This document shows positions 1 through 5,537 of a DNA stretch of 6,649 bases, piece after piece. The stretch spans positions 1 to 6,649 of the forward strand of contig JBAWXM010000296.1 of NCBI GenBank assembly GCA_037144075.1, in the 5' to 3' direction. This DNA comes from CAIPAT01 sp037144075. Lineage in GTDB: Bacteria > Verrucomicrobiota > Lentisphaeria > Victivallales > Victivallaceae. Every line of letters begins with the position of its first letter. Position 1 is the first letter of the stretch. A model generated the notes under the pieces. It made no database searches. It was not told the DNA's origin and saw only the letters and a program-made list of their open reading frames with translations. Position numbers and translations under genes: made by a program.

Positions 1-9
1 CTAAAGTAT

Positions 10-28
10 CTCAAGCTTCCAGCTTGAG
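10..28. repeat. Perfect 8-bp inverted repeat (hairpin)
   Basis: The arms CTCAAGCT and AGCTTGAG are exact reverse complements separated by TCC. Neither side has a run of T that would make a classic intrinsic terminator. It may be the 3' end structure of a gene to the left of the window, or part of a dispersed repeat that also includes the conserved block at 65-85. Its role is not determined. Confidence 0.6.
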
Positions 29-64
29 CAGTTAAAACAAAGACATCGCGAGCAGGAGCTGATC

Positions 65-85
65 TTCTGATTCCGCAGTCGCGGG
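65..85 (-). repeat. 21-bp repeat, left copy
   Basis: This block is the reverse complement of 6511-6531 at 19 of 21 positions, and the 13 bases at 73-85 match exactly. Its core CCGCAGTCGCGG forms a short hairpin with a 4-bp stem and 4-base loop. The two copies lie near opposite ends of the window in inverted orientation and outside all genes, as expected of a dispersed intergenic repeat. With only two copies visible, family membership is inferred. Confidence 0.55.
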
Positions 86-207
86 ATCCAGCGGCTGCAT
101 GAATGCTTGCGTCGCTCTTTAATCCGGTATTTTATTTCAAAAATGTAAATTTTGTTAAAAAACCTGAAATCTTTTTACAGAAGTGTTACTTCCAGCGCGT
201 TTCCTAC

Positions 208-235
208 TTGAAAAATCGGAAAAATAATGTATCAT
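208..235 (+). promoter_or_regulatory. Putative promoter of citrate synthase
   Basis: A TTGAAA (-35-like, 208-213) is followed after 16 bp by TATCAT (-10-like, 230-235). Transcription would start near 242, giving a leader of about 50 bases before the start codon at 292. The -10 element lies inside the perfect palindrome at 220-242, so a repressor bound there would block the promoter. The call rests on consensus matching alone in AT-rich DNA. Confidence 0.4.
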
Positions 236-242
236 TATTTTT
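220..242. promoter_or_regulatory. Perfect 10-bp palindrome upstream of gltA (possible operator)
   Basis: AAAAATAATG and CATTATTTTT are exact reverse complements around a 3-base centre (TAT). Weaker outer symmetry surrounds it: TTGAAAAA at 208-215 pairs with TTTTTCAA at 239-246, and ACTTG at 206-210 pairs with CAAGT at 248-252. The position over the predicted -10 box suggests a transcription-factor operator. An AT-rich hairpin in the early transcript is the alternative. The binding protein is unknown. Confidence 0.4.
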
Positions 243-291
243 TCAACCAAGTGGATTTTATATAAGGTTATTTACAGAGAAGGGTTAGATC

Positions 292-1569
292 ATGGAACAG
301 AAATATGCCAAACTTATATTTGAAGATGAAGGCAAGGAGATTCTTCTGCCAATCGTCATTGGCACAGAAGGCGAAAAAGCGATTGACATTACCCGCCTCC
401 GCAGAGATACCTCTTATATTACCATTGACCCGAGTTTCGCCAACACCGGGGCGTGTTACAGCGAAATCACTTATATTGACGGGGAAAAAGGCATTTTAAG
501 GTATCGCGGCATTCCGGTGGAAGACCTGGTTGAAAAAACCAGCTTCATCGAAACTGCGTATCTGCTGCTGCACGGCAAACTGCCGAGCGTGGACCAGCGG
601 GCAAAATTCTCCGATCTGCTGAATGTAAATTCAATGCTGCATGAAGACATGCGCCACTTTTTCGACGGCTTTCCGAGAGGTGCGCACCCGATGCATATTC
701 TGGCGACCATGATCAACGCGCTTTCAACCTTCTATCCGAATGTTGACGCGATGTCTCTGAGCGAACATATCGACCTTTCCGCCGCGCGACTGATTTCGAC
801 GGTTCGGACGCTGGCGGCGTTCGCCTATAAAAAATCCGTCGGCGAGCCGGTCGTATATCCGCGCCGGGATCTGCCTTACTGTGCGAACTTCCTGAACATG
901 ATGTTCGACTCTCCTGTCGCGCCGTATGAAATTGACGAGGAAGTGGTAAAAATACTCAACGTGCTGCTGATTCTGCATGCCGATCACGGGCAGAACTGCT
1001 CGACTACCGCGGTAAGAATTGTCGGCAGCGCCCAGGTAAACCTTTATTCAACGATTTCCGCCGGCATCAGCGCATTGTCCGGCCCGCTCCACGGCGGGGC
1101 GAATCAGGCGGTCATGGAAATGCTGCGCAGGATTGAAAAAGACGGCAATGTCCAGAAATGGATTGACAAAGCCAAAGATAAAAACAGCAACTTCAAGCTG
1201 ATGGGATTCGGGCACCGCGTGTATAAGACCTACGACCCGCGCGCCGCCATCACCAAGAAGCAATGCCATGAGTTTTTGAAGAAGATGAAAATCAAGGATT
1301 CGCTGCTGGATGTGGCCATGGAACTTGAAGCCGCCGCCCTCAAGGACGACTACTTTATTGCCAGAAACCTTTATCCGAACGTGGATTTCTACAGCGGCAT
1401 CATCTACCGAGCCATCGGCATTCCGGAAAATATGTTTACCGTAATGTTCGCGCTGGCCCGGCTGCCCGGCTGGATCGCCCACTGGAAGGAAATGGTCGAC
1501 GGCGACAACAAAATATGCCGTCCGCGCGAAATTTACATCGGCAAACCCCTCCGTCACATCGAAGACTGA
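292..1569 (+). CDS. gltA: Citrate synthase (type II)
   Basis: Condenses oxaloacetate and acetyl-CoA to citrate and CoA in the cytoplasm, the entry step of the TCA cycle or of anaerobic glutamate synthesis. The 425 residues match the usual length of hexameric Gram-negative-type enzymes, including their extra N-terminal beta domain (about residues 1-50). The catalytic triad is visible: His267 in GPLHGGAN, His308 in GFGHRVYKTYDPR and Asp365 in NVDFYSG, each three positions after E. coli His264, His305 and Asp362. Arg317 and Arg410 fit the substrate-binding arginines. The HADHxQN segment (229-235) has Gly where E. coli has Glu. GAAGGG ends 7 bases before this ATG, supporting the start. The gene looks monocistronic, with its own promoter region and a structured spacer after it. 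The distinction from 2-methylcitrate synthase rests on length and domain form. No prp genes are nearby. Confidence 0.95.
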   Translation: MEQKYAKLIFEDEGKEILLPIVIGTEGEKAIDITRLRRDTSYITIDPSFANTGACYSEITYIDGEKGILRYRGIPVEDLVEKTSFIETAYLLLHGKLPSVDQRAKFSDLLNVNSMLHEDMRHFFDGFPRGAHPMHILATMINALSTFYPNVDAMSLSEHIDLSAARLISTVRTLAAFAYKKSVGEPVVYPRRDLPYCANFLNMMFDSPVAPYEIDEEVVKILNVLLILHADHGQNCSTTAVRIVGSAQVNLYSTISAGISALSGPLHGGANQAVMEMLRRIEKDGNVQKWIDKAKDKNSNFKLMGFGHRVYKTYDPRAAITKKQCHEFLKKMKIKDSLLDVAMELEAAALKDDYFIARNLYPNVDFYSGIIYRAIGIPENMFTVMFALARLPGWIAHWKEMVDGDNKICRPREIYIGKPLRHIED

Positions 1570-1732
1570 GGAACGGCAAAAGCCGGGAGTCCGAAGCCAG
1601 GCGTCAGGAACCGGAATAATAAAGAAGCCGCCGATTTGTGGAGGGCTTTAATTTAACCGGCGTTTCCTGTCAGGCGCTGCGACTTGACATTGGAATGCTC
1701 CGCAATCATAAAAATACAAAATTTCTATTGCA
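1570..1732. terminator. Convergent spacer with bidirectional terminator-like fold
   Basis: This spacer separates the converging gltA and araA stop codons. An outer stem pairs CAGGAACCGG (1605-1614) with CCGG (1657-1660) and TTCCTG (1664-1669), leaving a 3-base bulge. Inside it, AAGCC (1625-1629) pairs with GGCTT (1644-1648). The inner stem is followed by TAATTT on the plus strand and CTTTATTATT on the minus strand, so it could end transcription from both sides, though neither T tract is strong. A separate hairpin, CGGC-AAAA-GCCG (1574-1585), lies just after the gltA stop. Confidence 0.45.
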
Positions 1733-3160
1733 TTATTCGGCGATTAACACAATCTCGATATCGGCGATATCGGCATAATCGGCCAGATGCTCGGTTTTCA
1801 GCGCCTGAGTGTAGACGGCATGATGAGCTCCGCCGGCTTCGATCCAATGACGGGTCGCAGTGTGGAAATCCGGTTTTGGAATCCATACAGCGCGGGCCAC
1901 CGGCAGCTTCGGCAGCGCCTGGTCCGGATCAACCGCTTCAACTTCATTGACAATCAGCCGGAATCCGTCTCCCAGCTCAATCATACTGGCATTCAGCGCC
2001 GGGCCGGCCGGAGAATTGAATACCAGCCGGGCCGGAGCCGCCTTGCCGCCGATACCCAGCGGATGAACTTCCAGCGATGGTTTTTTTGCGGCAATCGTCG
2101 GGCAGACCTCCAGCATGTGAGCACCGAGTACGCGTTCACGGCCGTTTTCCAGGTGATAGGTGTAATCCTCCATAAAGCTGGTACCGCCGGACAGTCCATG
2201 CGCCATGACTTTCATTGTGCGCAGCAGGGCGGCAGTCTTCCAGTCGCCTTCGGCGCCGAATCCGTAACCCTCCGCCATCAGGCGCTGCACCGCCAGTCCC
2301 GGCAGTTGATAGAGTCCGGACAGATCTTCAAAAGTGGTGGTAAATCCGGCAAAATCGCCATCTTTCAGAAAGTTGCGCATTCCAATTTCCTGCCTGGCTG
2401 AGTCTCTGATTGATTTCATTGCCGGTTCGGAACGGTCAGGGATCGTGTAGAGGTCCGCATAGCACTTCAGCAGTGCTTCAACTTCAGCGTCACTGACTGC
2501 GTTTACATATTTCACCACTTCGGCGACGCCATAGCCGTTGACCGAATATCCGAACTTGATCTGTGCGGAAACCTTGTTCCCCTCGGTTACGGCGACTTCG
2601 CGCATATTATCGCCGATCCGGGCAATTTTCATGGTTTGCGAATCGTTCCAGGCCAATGCCGCACGAGTCCAGACATCGATTTCATACTGGACTTCAGAAT
2701 CCTTCCAGTATCCGGTCACCACCTTGCGGGAGATATCGAGTCGCGTGCAGATAAAACCGAACTCGCGGTCGCCGTGGGCGGCCTGGTTCAGATTCATGAA
2801 ATCCATGTCAATGGTTTTCCACGGAATTTCCTGGTTGAACTGCGTGTGCAGATGCAGCAGCGGCTTCTGGAGACGTTTCAGTCCGTTGATCCACATCCTG
2901 GCCGGGCTGAAAGTGTGCATCCAGGTAATAACCCCGATGCAGTTATCATCCGCGTTGGCCGCCTGCAGTGCGGCAGTTACTTCATCCGCAGTCTTGACGG
3001 TCGGCTGCCATTCGATTTCCAGACAGATAACTCCGCAGGCATTAAGATGCTTGACGATGGTCTGGCTGTTGACGGCAACCTGCTTAAGCGTTTTTTCGCC
3101 GTAAAGATGCTGACTGCCGGTGATAAACCAGACTTTCTTCGTACAATCATTTTTGTCCAT
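1733..3160 (-). CDS. araA: L-arabinose isomerase
   Basis: Interconverts L-arabinose and L-ribulose in the cytoplasm with a divalent metal (usually Mn2+). The N-terminal VWFITGSQHLYG signature (10-21) is diagnostic. The metal and catalytic residues of the family are present: Glu304 in FGAEGDWKTA, Glu331 in FMEDYTYH, His348 in GAHMLEVCP, and the His446-His447 pair in GGAHHAVY. I chose the ATG at 3160 over in-frame ATGs at 3178 and 3190. It places the signature at the family's usual distance from Met1, has GGAAAG 10 bases upstream, and overlaps araD by only 14 bp, suggesting translational coupling. The protein has 475 residues against about 495-500 in E. coli and Bacillus. It ends right after IEIVLIAE and lacks the usual last 20-25 residues. 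It is the last gene of the GH4-araD-araA operon. Confidence 0.96.
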   Translation of the reverse strand: MDKNDCTKKVWFITGSQHLYGEKTLKQVAVNSQTIVKHLNACGVICLEIEWQPTVKTADEVTAALQAANADDNCIGVITWMHTFSPARMWINGLKRLQKPLLHLHTQFNQEIPWKTIDMDFMNLNQAAHGDREFGFICTRLDISRKVVTGYWKDSEVQYEIDVWTRAALAWNDSQTMKIARIGDNMREVAVTEGNKVSAQIKFGYSVNGYGVAEVVKYVNAVSDAEVEALLKCYADLYTIPDRSEPAMKSIRDSARQEIGMRNFLKDGDFAGFTTTFEDLSGLYQLPGLAVQRLMAEGYGFGAEGDWKTAALLRTMKVMAHGLSGGTSFMEDYTYHLENGRERVLGAHMLEVCPTIAAKKPSLEVHPLGIGGKAAPARLVFNSPAGPALNASMIELGDGFRLIVNEVEAVDPDQALPKLPVARAVWIPKPDFHTATRHWIEAGGAHHAVYTQALKTEHLADYADIADIEIVLIAE

Positions 3161-3842
3161 AATAGGCGTTCTTTCCATGTTTGCGTTCATAATGTTTAGC
3201 TACTAAAGCCGCCTTCAGGCGCACGGCGTCCGGATTAATTTGTTCGGTTAAAAACGCCATCCGCGCCAGTTCTTCCATAATTTTCGCATTGTAGACGGCT
3301 TTAACGGCGCTTTTGCCCCAGGCAAACGGCCCGTGTCCGGCGACTAAAACCATTTGAGTTTCATCGGGATTCAATGATTTGTCGGCGAAGCAGTCAACGA
3401 TCTGATTGCCGGTTTCGATTTCATAGTCGTTGCTGATTCTGGCGTCCGCCATCAATTCGGTACAGGGAATATCCGTTGCCAGATGATCCGCGTGAGTGGT
3501 TCCGTAAAGCGGAATTGAGCGCAGGCTTTGTGCCCAGGCAGTGGCAAAAGCGGAATGGGTATGAACGATTCCGCCAATATTGCCAAATGCGTTATAGAGC
3601 ACGCAATGGGTGCCGGTATCACTGGAAGGGCGCAGCTGGCCGTCCACGGTTTTACCGTCAAAACCGACGATGACCATATCGCGATAACTCATGGATTCAT
3701 ATTCCATGCCTGACGGCTTGATGGCAAACACGCCGCGACCGCGGTCGGCACAGCTTACATTCCCGAAGGTATAAATTACCAAATCAAGTTTCGGCAGCTG
3801 CATATTGGCTTCAAAACATTCTTCCTTCAGCTCGTTATACAT
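3147..3842 (-). CDS. araD: L-ribulose-5-phosphate 4-epimerase
   Basis: Converts L-ribulose 5-phosphate to D-xylulose 5-phosphate, which enters the pentose phosphate pathway. It is a zinc enzyme of the class II aldolase/adducin family. From the ATG at 3842 it has 231 residues, the same as E. coli AraD, with near-colinear landmarks: Asp75 in PSSD, zinc ligands His94 and His96 in GGIVHTHS, His170 in GHGPFAWG, catalytic Asp119 in GTTHAD and Tyr228 in AYYGQ. These correspond to E. coli Asp76, His95, His97, His171, Asp120 and Tyr229. Longer starts at 3848 and 3869 are possible, but GGAGG lies 9 bases before 3842 and only 3 before 3848. The stop codon overlaps the start of araA. AraD rather than UlaF or SgbE (same reaction, ascorbate/gulonate pathway) is indicated by the neighbouring araA. 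Confidence 0.95.
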   Translation of the reverse strand: MYNELKEECFEANMQLPKLDLVIYTFGNVSCADRGRGVFAIKPSGMEYESMSYRDMVIVGFDGKTVDGQLRPSSDTGTHCVLYNAFGNIGGIVHTHSAFATAWAQSLRSIPLYGTTHADHLATDIPCTELMADARISNDYEIETGNQIVDCFADKSLNPDETQMVLVAGHGPFAWGKSAVKAVYNAKIMEELARMAFLTEQINPDAVRLKAALVAKHYERKHGKNAYYGQK

Positions 3843-3851
3843 AGTCATTTC

Positions 3852-3856
3852 CCTCC
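3852..3856 (-). promoter_or_regulatory. Shine-Dalgarno site deciding the araD start
   Basis: On the minus strand this reads GGAGG, the strongest ribosome-binding site in the window. It lies 9 bases before the ATG at 3842 and 3 bases before the competing ATG at 3848. The spacing favours 3842, which gives the exact 231-residue family length. Confidence 0.7.
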
Positions 3857-3884
3857 GTCTTTGAAACACCCTCTTTTTTTCCCT

Positions 3885-3900
3885 TTGAAATACTTTTCAA
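3885..3900. repeat. Palindrome between the GH4 gene and araD
   Basis: TTGAAA-TACT-TTTCAA is a perfect 6-bp inverted repeat in the 73-bp gap between the glycosidase stop and araD. On the minus strand TTTCAAAG occurs twice, at the edge of this palindrome and again just before the araD ribosome-binding site. It could be an RNA processing or stability hairpin, an attenuation point or a minor operator. It lacks a T tract directly after it, so it is probably not a full terminator and the operon can be read through. Confidence 0.35.
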
Positions 3901-3915
3901 CTTACTGAGAGTTTT

Positions 3916-5430
3916 TTATACGCGTTTATCCGGATTGTATTCGGCGGCTGCTTTCTCCGCCAAGGCTTTTGTTTCAGCGTCCCGCCTGGCTTTCACTATA
4001 GTTTCGGTATCGCGAACTTCAAGTCTGGTCTTCGGATTTAACGGCGTGGCGCCGGACTTGATGTAACAGGCCGCAAGATTATTTTTGGCTTCTTCCACAT
4101 AGTGAGCGTATTGCGGCAGCCATTCGGCCTGCGCCACGATCATCTCATCTACCATCTGCCAGACTTCCGGCGGATTACAAACGGCGGCGGTCAGCGGATC
4201 ATGCAGCATCGCCTGTTTCAGCAGCAGCACATCGCCGTGAACTGCGGCTTCGACTGCCATCTCCTGCACGCGGACACTGGCGGCGCAGGTTGCGGCACAC
4301 GCTAACGGCAGTGCGCCATACACCGGCATGTTCAACCCGTTGCGGTCAACATAGCCCGGAATCTCGATTACACAGCCGTTCGGCAGATTGGTGATGTGAT
4401 TATCGTTGATAACGTTAAAGTGGCCGCGGTAGACCCGTCCGGTTTCCATGGATTCAATAATAAAAGAGCCGTGCTCATGCGAACGCTCATTGAATTTGGC
4501 CGGCTCTTTTTTCATCAATTCCGGAAACTCGAACTCGAACCAGTTCCGTTCTTCGGTGCAGACGCGCAGATATCCGCCTGTTTCGCCGTTGATCCAGCTG
4601 CTTAAGTCAATCCAGTCGGGAATCTCGGATGGACGCTTGCGATAGTACGGCACATATTCCGACAAATGGCCGTTGGATTCGGTGGAGTAGTAGCCGAAGC
4701 GCTTGAACATGTCGAGTCGGACTTTTTCGGTTTTGCTCAGTTCAGCATCAGCGCTCATTGCGGCATAAATTTCCTGCTGCGGCACCAGTTCGCCGTTGCG
4801 CCTCACTTCGACATACCAGGTTTGATGGTTGATGCCGATGCACTTGTAGTCAAACTGATCCGCCGGAATCTTCAAGGCGTCGGCAATCTGTTTAGCGCCA
4901 TGCTGCACCCCGTGGCATAAGCCGATGGTCGGAACTTTGCCGTATTTGTTGCATGCCCAGGTATTCATAGCATTGGGATTGGAATAATTGAGCAGTATAA
5001 CGCCGGGCCTGGCGCATTCACGAATATCTTTGCAGAACTCCAGCATGGCGGCAATCGTGCGCTGCCCGTACATGATCCCTCCCGGCGCAAGCGTGTCCCC
5101 GACGCATTGATCAACTCCGTATTTCAGCGGAATTTCAATGTCGGTTTTAAACGCTTCGAGGCCGCCGAGCCGGACACAGCAGATCACATAATCGGCGTCT
5201 TTGAGCGATGCGCGGCGGTCGAGAGAACTTTCTACCGTGGCGGCCAGTTTATTGGCCTTGATATCACGCGCAATAATCTGATGCACCATCTCAAGGTTGT
5301 GCTCATTAATGTCGTGCAGCGCAAACACGGTATCGCTTAATTCCGGCACGCATAATACGTCCCGAACCAGACGCCGGGTGAAGCCAAGACTGCCAGCCCC
5401 GATAAATGCAATTCTTAGATGTTTTTTCAT
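3916..5430 (-). CDS. Glycoside hydrolase family 4 alpha-glycosidase (MelA-like)
   Basis: A GH4 enzyme of 504 residues. The family cleaves glycosides by transient oxidation at C3 with bound NAD+, elimination with Mn2+ help, then re-reduction. The N-terminal Rossmann motif GAGSLG (11-16) and Asp40 bind NAD+. NYSNPNAMN (148-156), Cys172 in the family-defining CHxx motif (here CHGV, 172-175) and His202 in GINHQTWY (199-206) fit the sugar and Mn2+ site. CHxx enzymes act on unphosphorylated alpha-glycosides, whereas phospho-glycosidases have CDMP or CN[VI]P. LplD alpha-galacturonidase, as I recall it, has CHEV. The exact substrate (alpha-galactoside, alpha-glucoside, alpha-glucuronide or beta-L-arabinopyranoside) cannot be read off. 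There is no signal peptide, so it should be cytoplasmic. The last 35 or so residues form a charged, Ala/Glu/Lys-rich tail beyond the roughly 450-residue MelA core. AAAGG lies 6 bases before the ATG. It is the first gene of the operon with araD and araA. Confidence 0.9.
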   Translation of the reverse strand: MKKHLRIAFIGAGSLGFTRRLVRDVLCVPELSDTVFALHDINEHNLEMVHQIIARDIKANKLAATVESSLDRRASLKDADYVICCVRLGGLEAFKTDIEIPLKYGVDQCVGDTLAPGGIMYGQRTIAAMLEFCKDIRECARPGVILLNYSNPNAMNTWACNKYGKVPTIGLCHGVQHGAKQIADALKIPADQFDYKCIGINHQTWYVEVRRNGELVPQQEIYAAMSADAELSKTEKVRLDMFKRFGYYSTESNGHLSEYVPYYRKRPSEIPDWIDLSSWINGETGGYLRVCTEERNWFEFEFPELMKKEPAKFNERSHEHGSFIIESMETGRVYRGHFNVINDNHITNLPNGCVIEIPGYVDRNGLNMPVYGALPLACAATCAASVRVQEMAVEAAVHGDVLLLKQAMLHDPLTAAVCNPPEVWQMVDEMIVAQAEWLPQYAHYVEEAKNNLAACYIKSGATPLNPKTRLEVRDTETIVKARRDAETKALAEKAAAEYNPDKRV

Positions 5431-5437
5431 TTTATGC
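5424..5437. repeat. 14-bp direct repeat, copy 1 (over the GH4 start codon)
   Basis: TTTTCATTTTATGC occurs here and again at 5524-5537, exactly 100 bp apart. In this copy the CAT is the GH4 start codon on the minus strand, and the rest covers the spacer between ribosome-binding site and start. It may reflect an old duplication of a leader/start region or a shared regulatory element. AT-rich chance is the alternative. Confidence 0.4.
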
Positions 5438-5463
5438 CTTTAATGTAATTGTTGAATAAGTAT

Positions 5464-5472
5464 ATTATACCA
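5464..5472 (-). promoter_or_regulatory. Extended -10 promoter of the GH4-araD-araA operon
   Basis: On the minus strand this reads TGGTATAAT, a perfect extended -10 element (TG-n-TATAAT). Transcription would start near 5457, giving a leader of about 27 bases that contains the AAAGG ribosome-binding site (5437-5441). No good -35 box lies at 16-18 bp, which is common for promoters that need an activator. An AraC-family activator is encoded next door. Confidence 0.55.
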
Positions 5473-5492
5473 CTATTTTAACCATGATAATA

Positions 5493-5505
5493 CAATTTTA
5501 AATTG
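5493..5505. promoter_or_regulatory. Palindrome upstream of the operon promoter
   Basis: CAATTT-T-AAATTG is a perfect 13-bp palindrome. It is centred about 42 bp upstream of the predicted operon transcription start, where class II activators commonly bind. AraC-family proteins more often use direct repeats, so this may serve another regulator or be an AT-rich coincidence. Confidence 0.3.
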
Positions 5506-5514
5506 CAATAAAAT

Positions 5515-5530
5515 ATGAAAAGATTTTCAT
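5515..5530. promoter_or_regulatory. Palindrome just before the regulator start codon
   Basis: ATGAAAA-GA-TTTTCAT has perfect 7-bp arms around two bases and ends 3 bp before the regulator ATG at 5534, where its ribosome-binding site should be. It could mediate autoregulation, or hide the ribosome-binding region in a hairpin. No standard Shine-Dalgarno sequence is visible there. Confidence 0.35.
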
Positions 5531-5537
5531 TTTATGC
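5524..5537. repeat. 14-bp direct repeat, copy 2 (over the regulator start codon)
   Basis: This is the second exact copy of TTTTCATTTTATGC; the first is at 5424-5437. Here the ATG inside the repeat is the start codon of the AraC-family regulator on the plus strand, whereas in copy 1 the functional start is the CAT read on the minus strand. Confidence 0.4.

Larger units (their letters stand above)
1..291. other. Left intergenic region, no convincing gene
   Basis: I see no supportable gene here. A plus-strand open frame from 103 to 288 has no Shine-Dalgarno site, and its translation is what AT-rich non-coding DNA gives (Phe, Asn, Lys, Val, Leu). A minus-strand frame without stops ends in TAG at the first three bases of the window, but it contains no ATG, GTG or TTG. 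The region splits into a GC-richer left third (about 1-115), with a hairpin and a repeat copy, and an AT-rich right part (about 120-291), with the citrate synthase promoter and leader. Confidence 0.6.

Noticed and set aside
103..288. Plus-strand open frame of 61 codons before citrate synthase
   Set aside because: It has no ribosome-binding site and its composition follows AT-rich DNA. It also overlaps the predicted gltA promoter, operator and ribosome-binding site.
1048..1557. Long minus-strand open frame of 169 codons inside citrate synthase
   Set aside because: It lies entirely opposite a gene with all catalytic residues intact and shows no family motif, so it is a shadow of gltA codon use.
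3161..3190. Longer araA N terminus starting at 3190 or 3178
   Set aside because: It would add 10 or 6 residues before the conserved signature and has no good ribosome-binding site. The ATG at 3160 fits family length and context better.
1787..3199. Long plus-strand frames (up to about 200 codons) opposite araA
   Set aside because: They mirror araA codon structure and have no recognisable domains. araA is certain from its motifs and active-site residues.
3916..5430. Calling the GH4 enzyme a 6-phospho-glycosidase or LplD alpha-galacturonidase
   Set aside because: The motif is CHGV, not CDMP or CN[VI]P (phospho-enzymes) or CHEV (LplD as I recall it), and no PTS genes are nearby.
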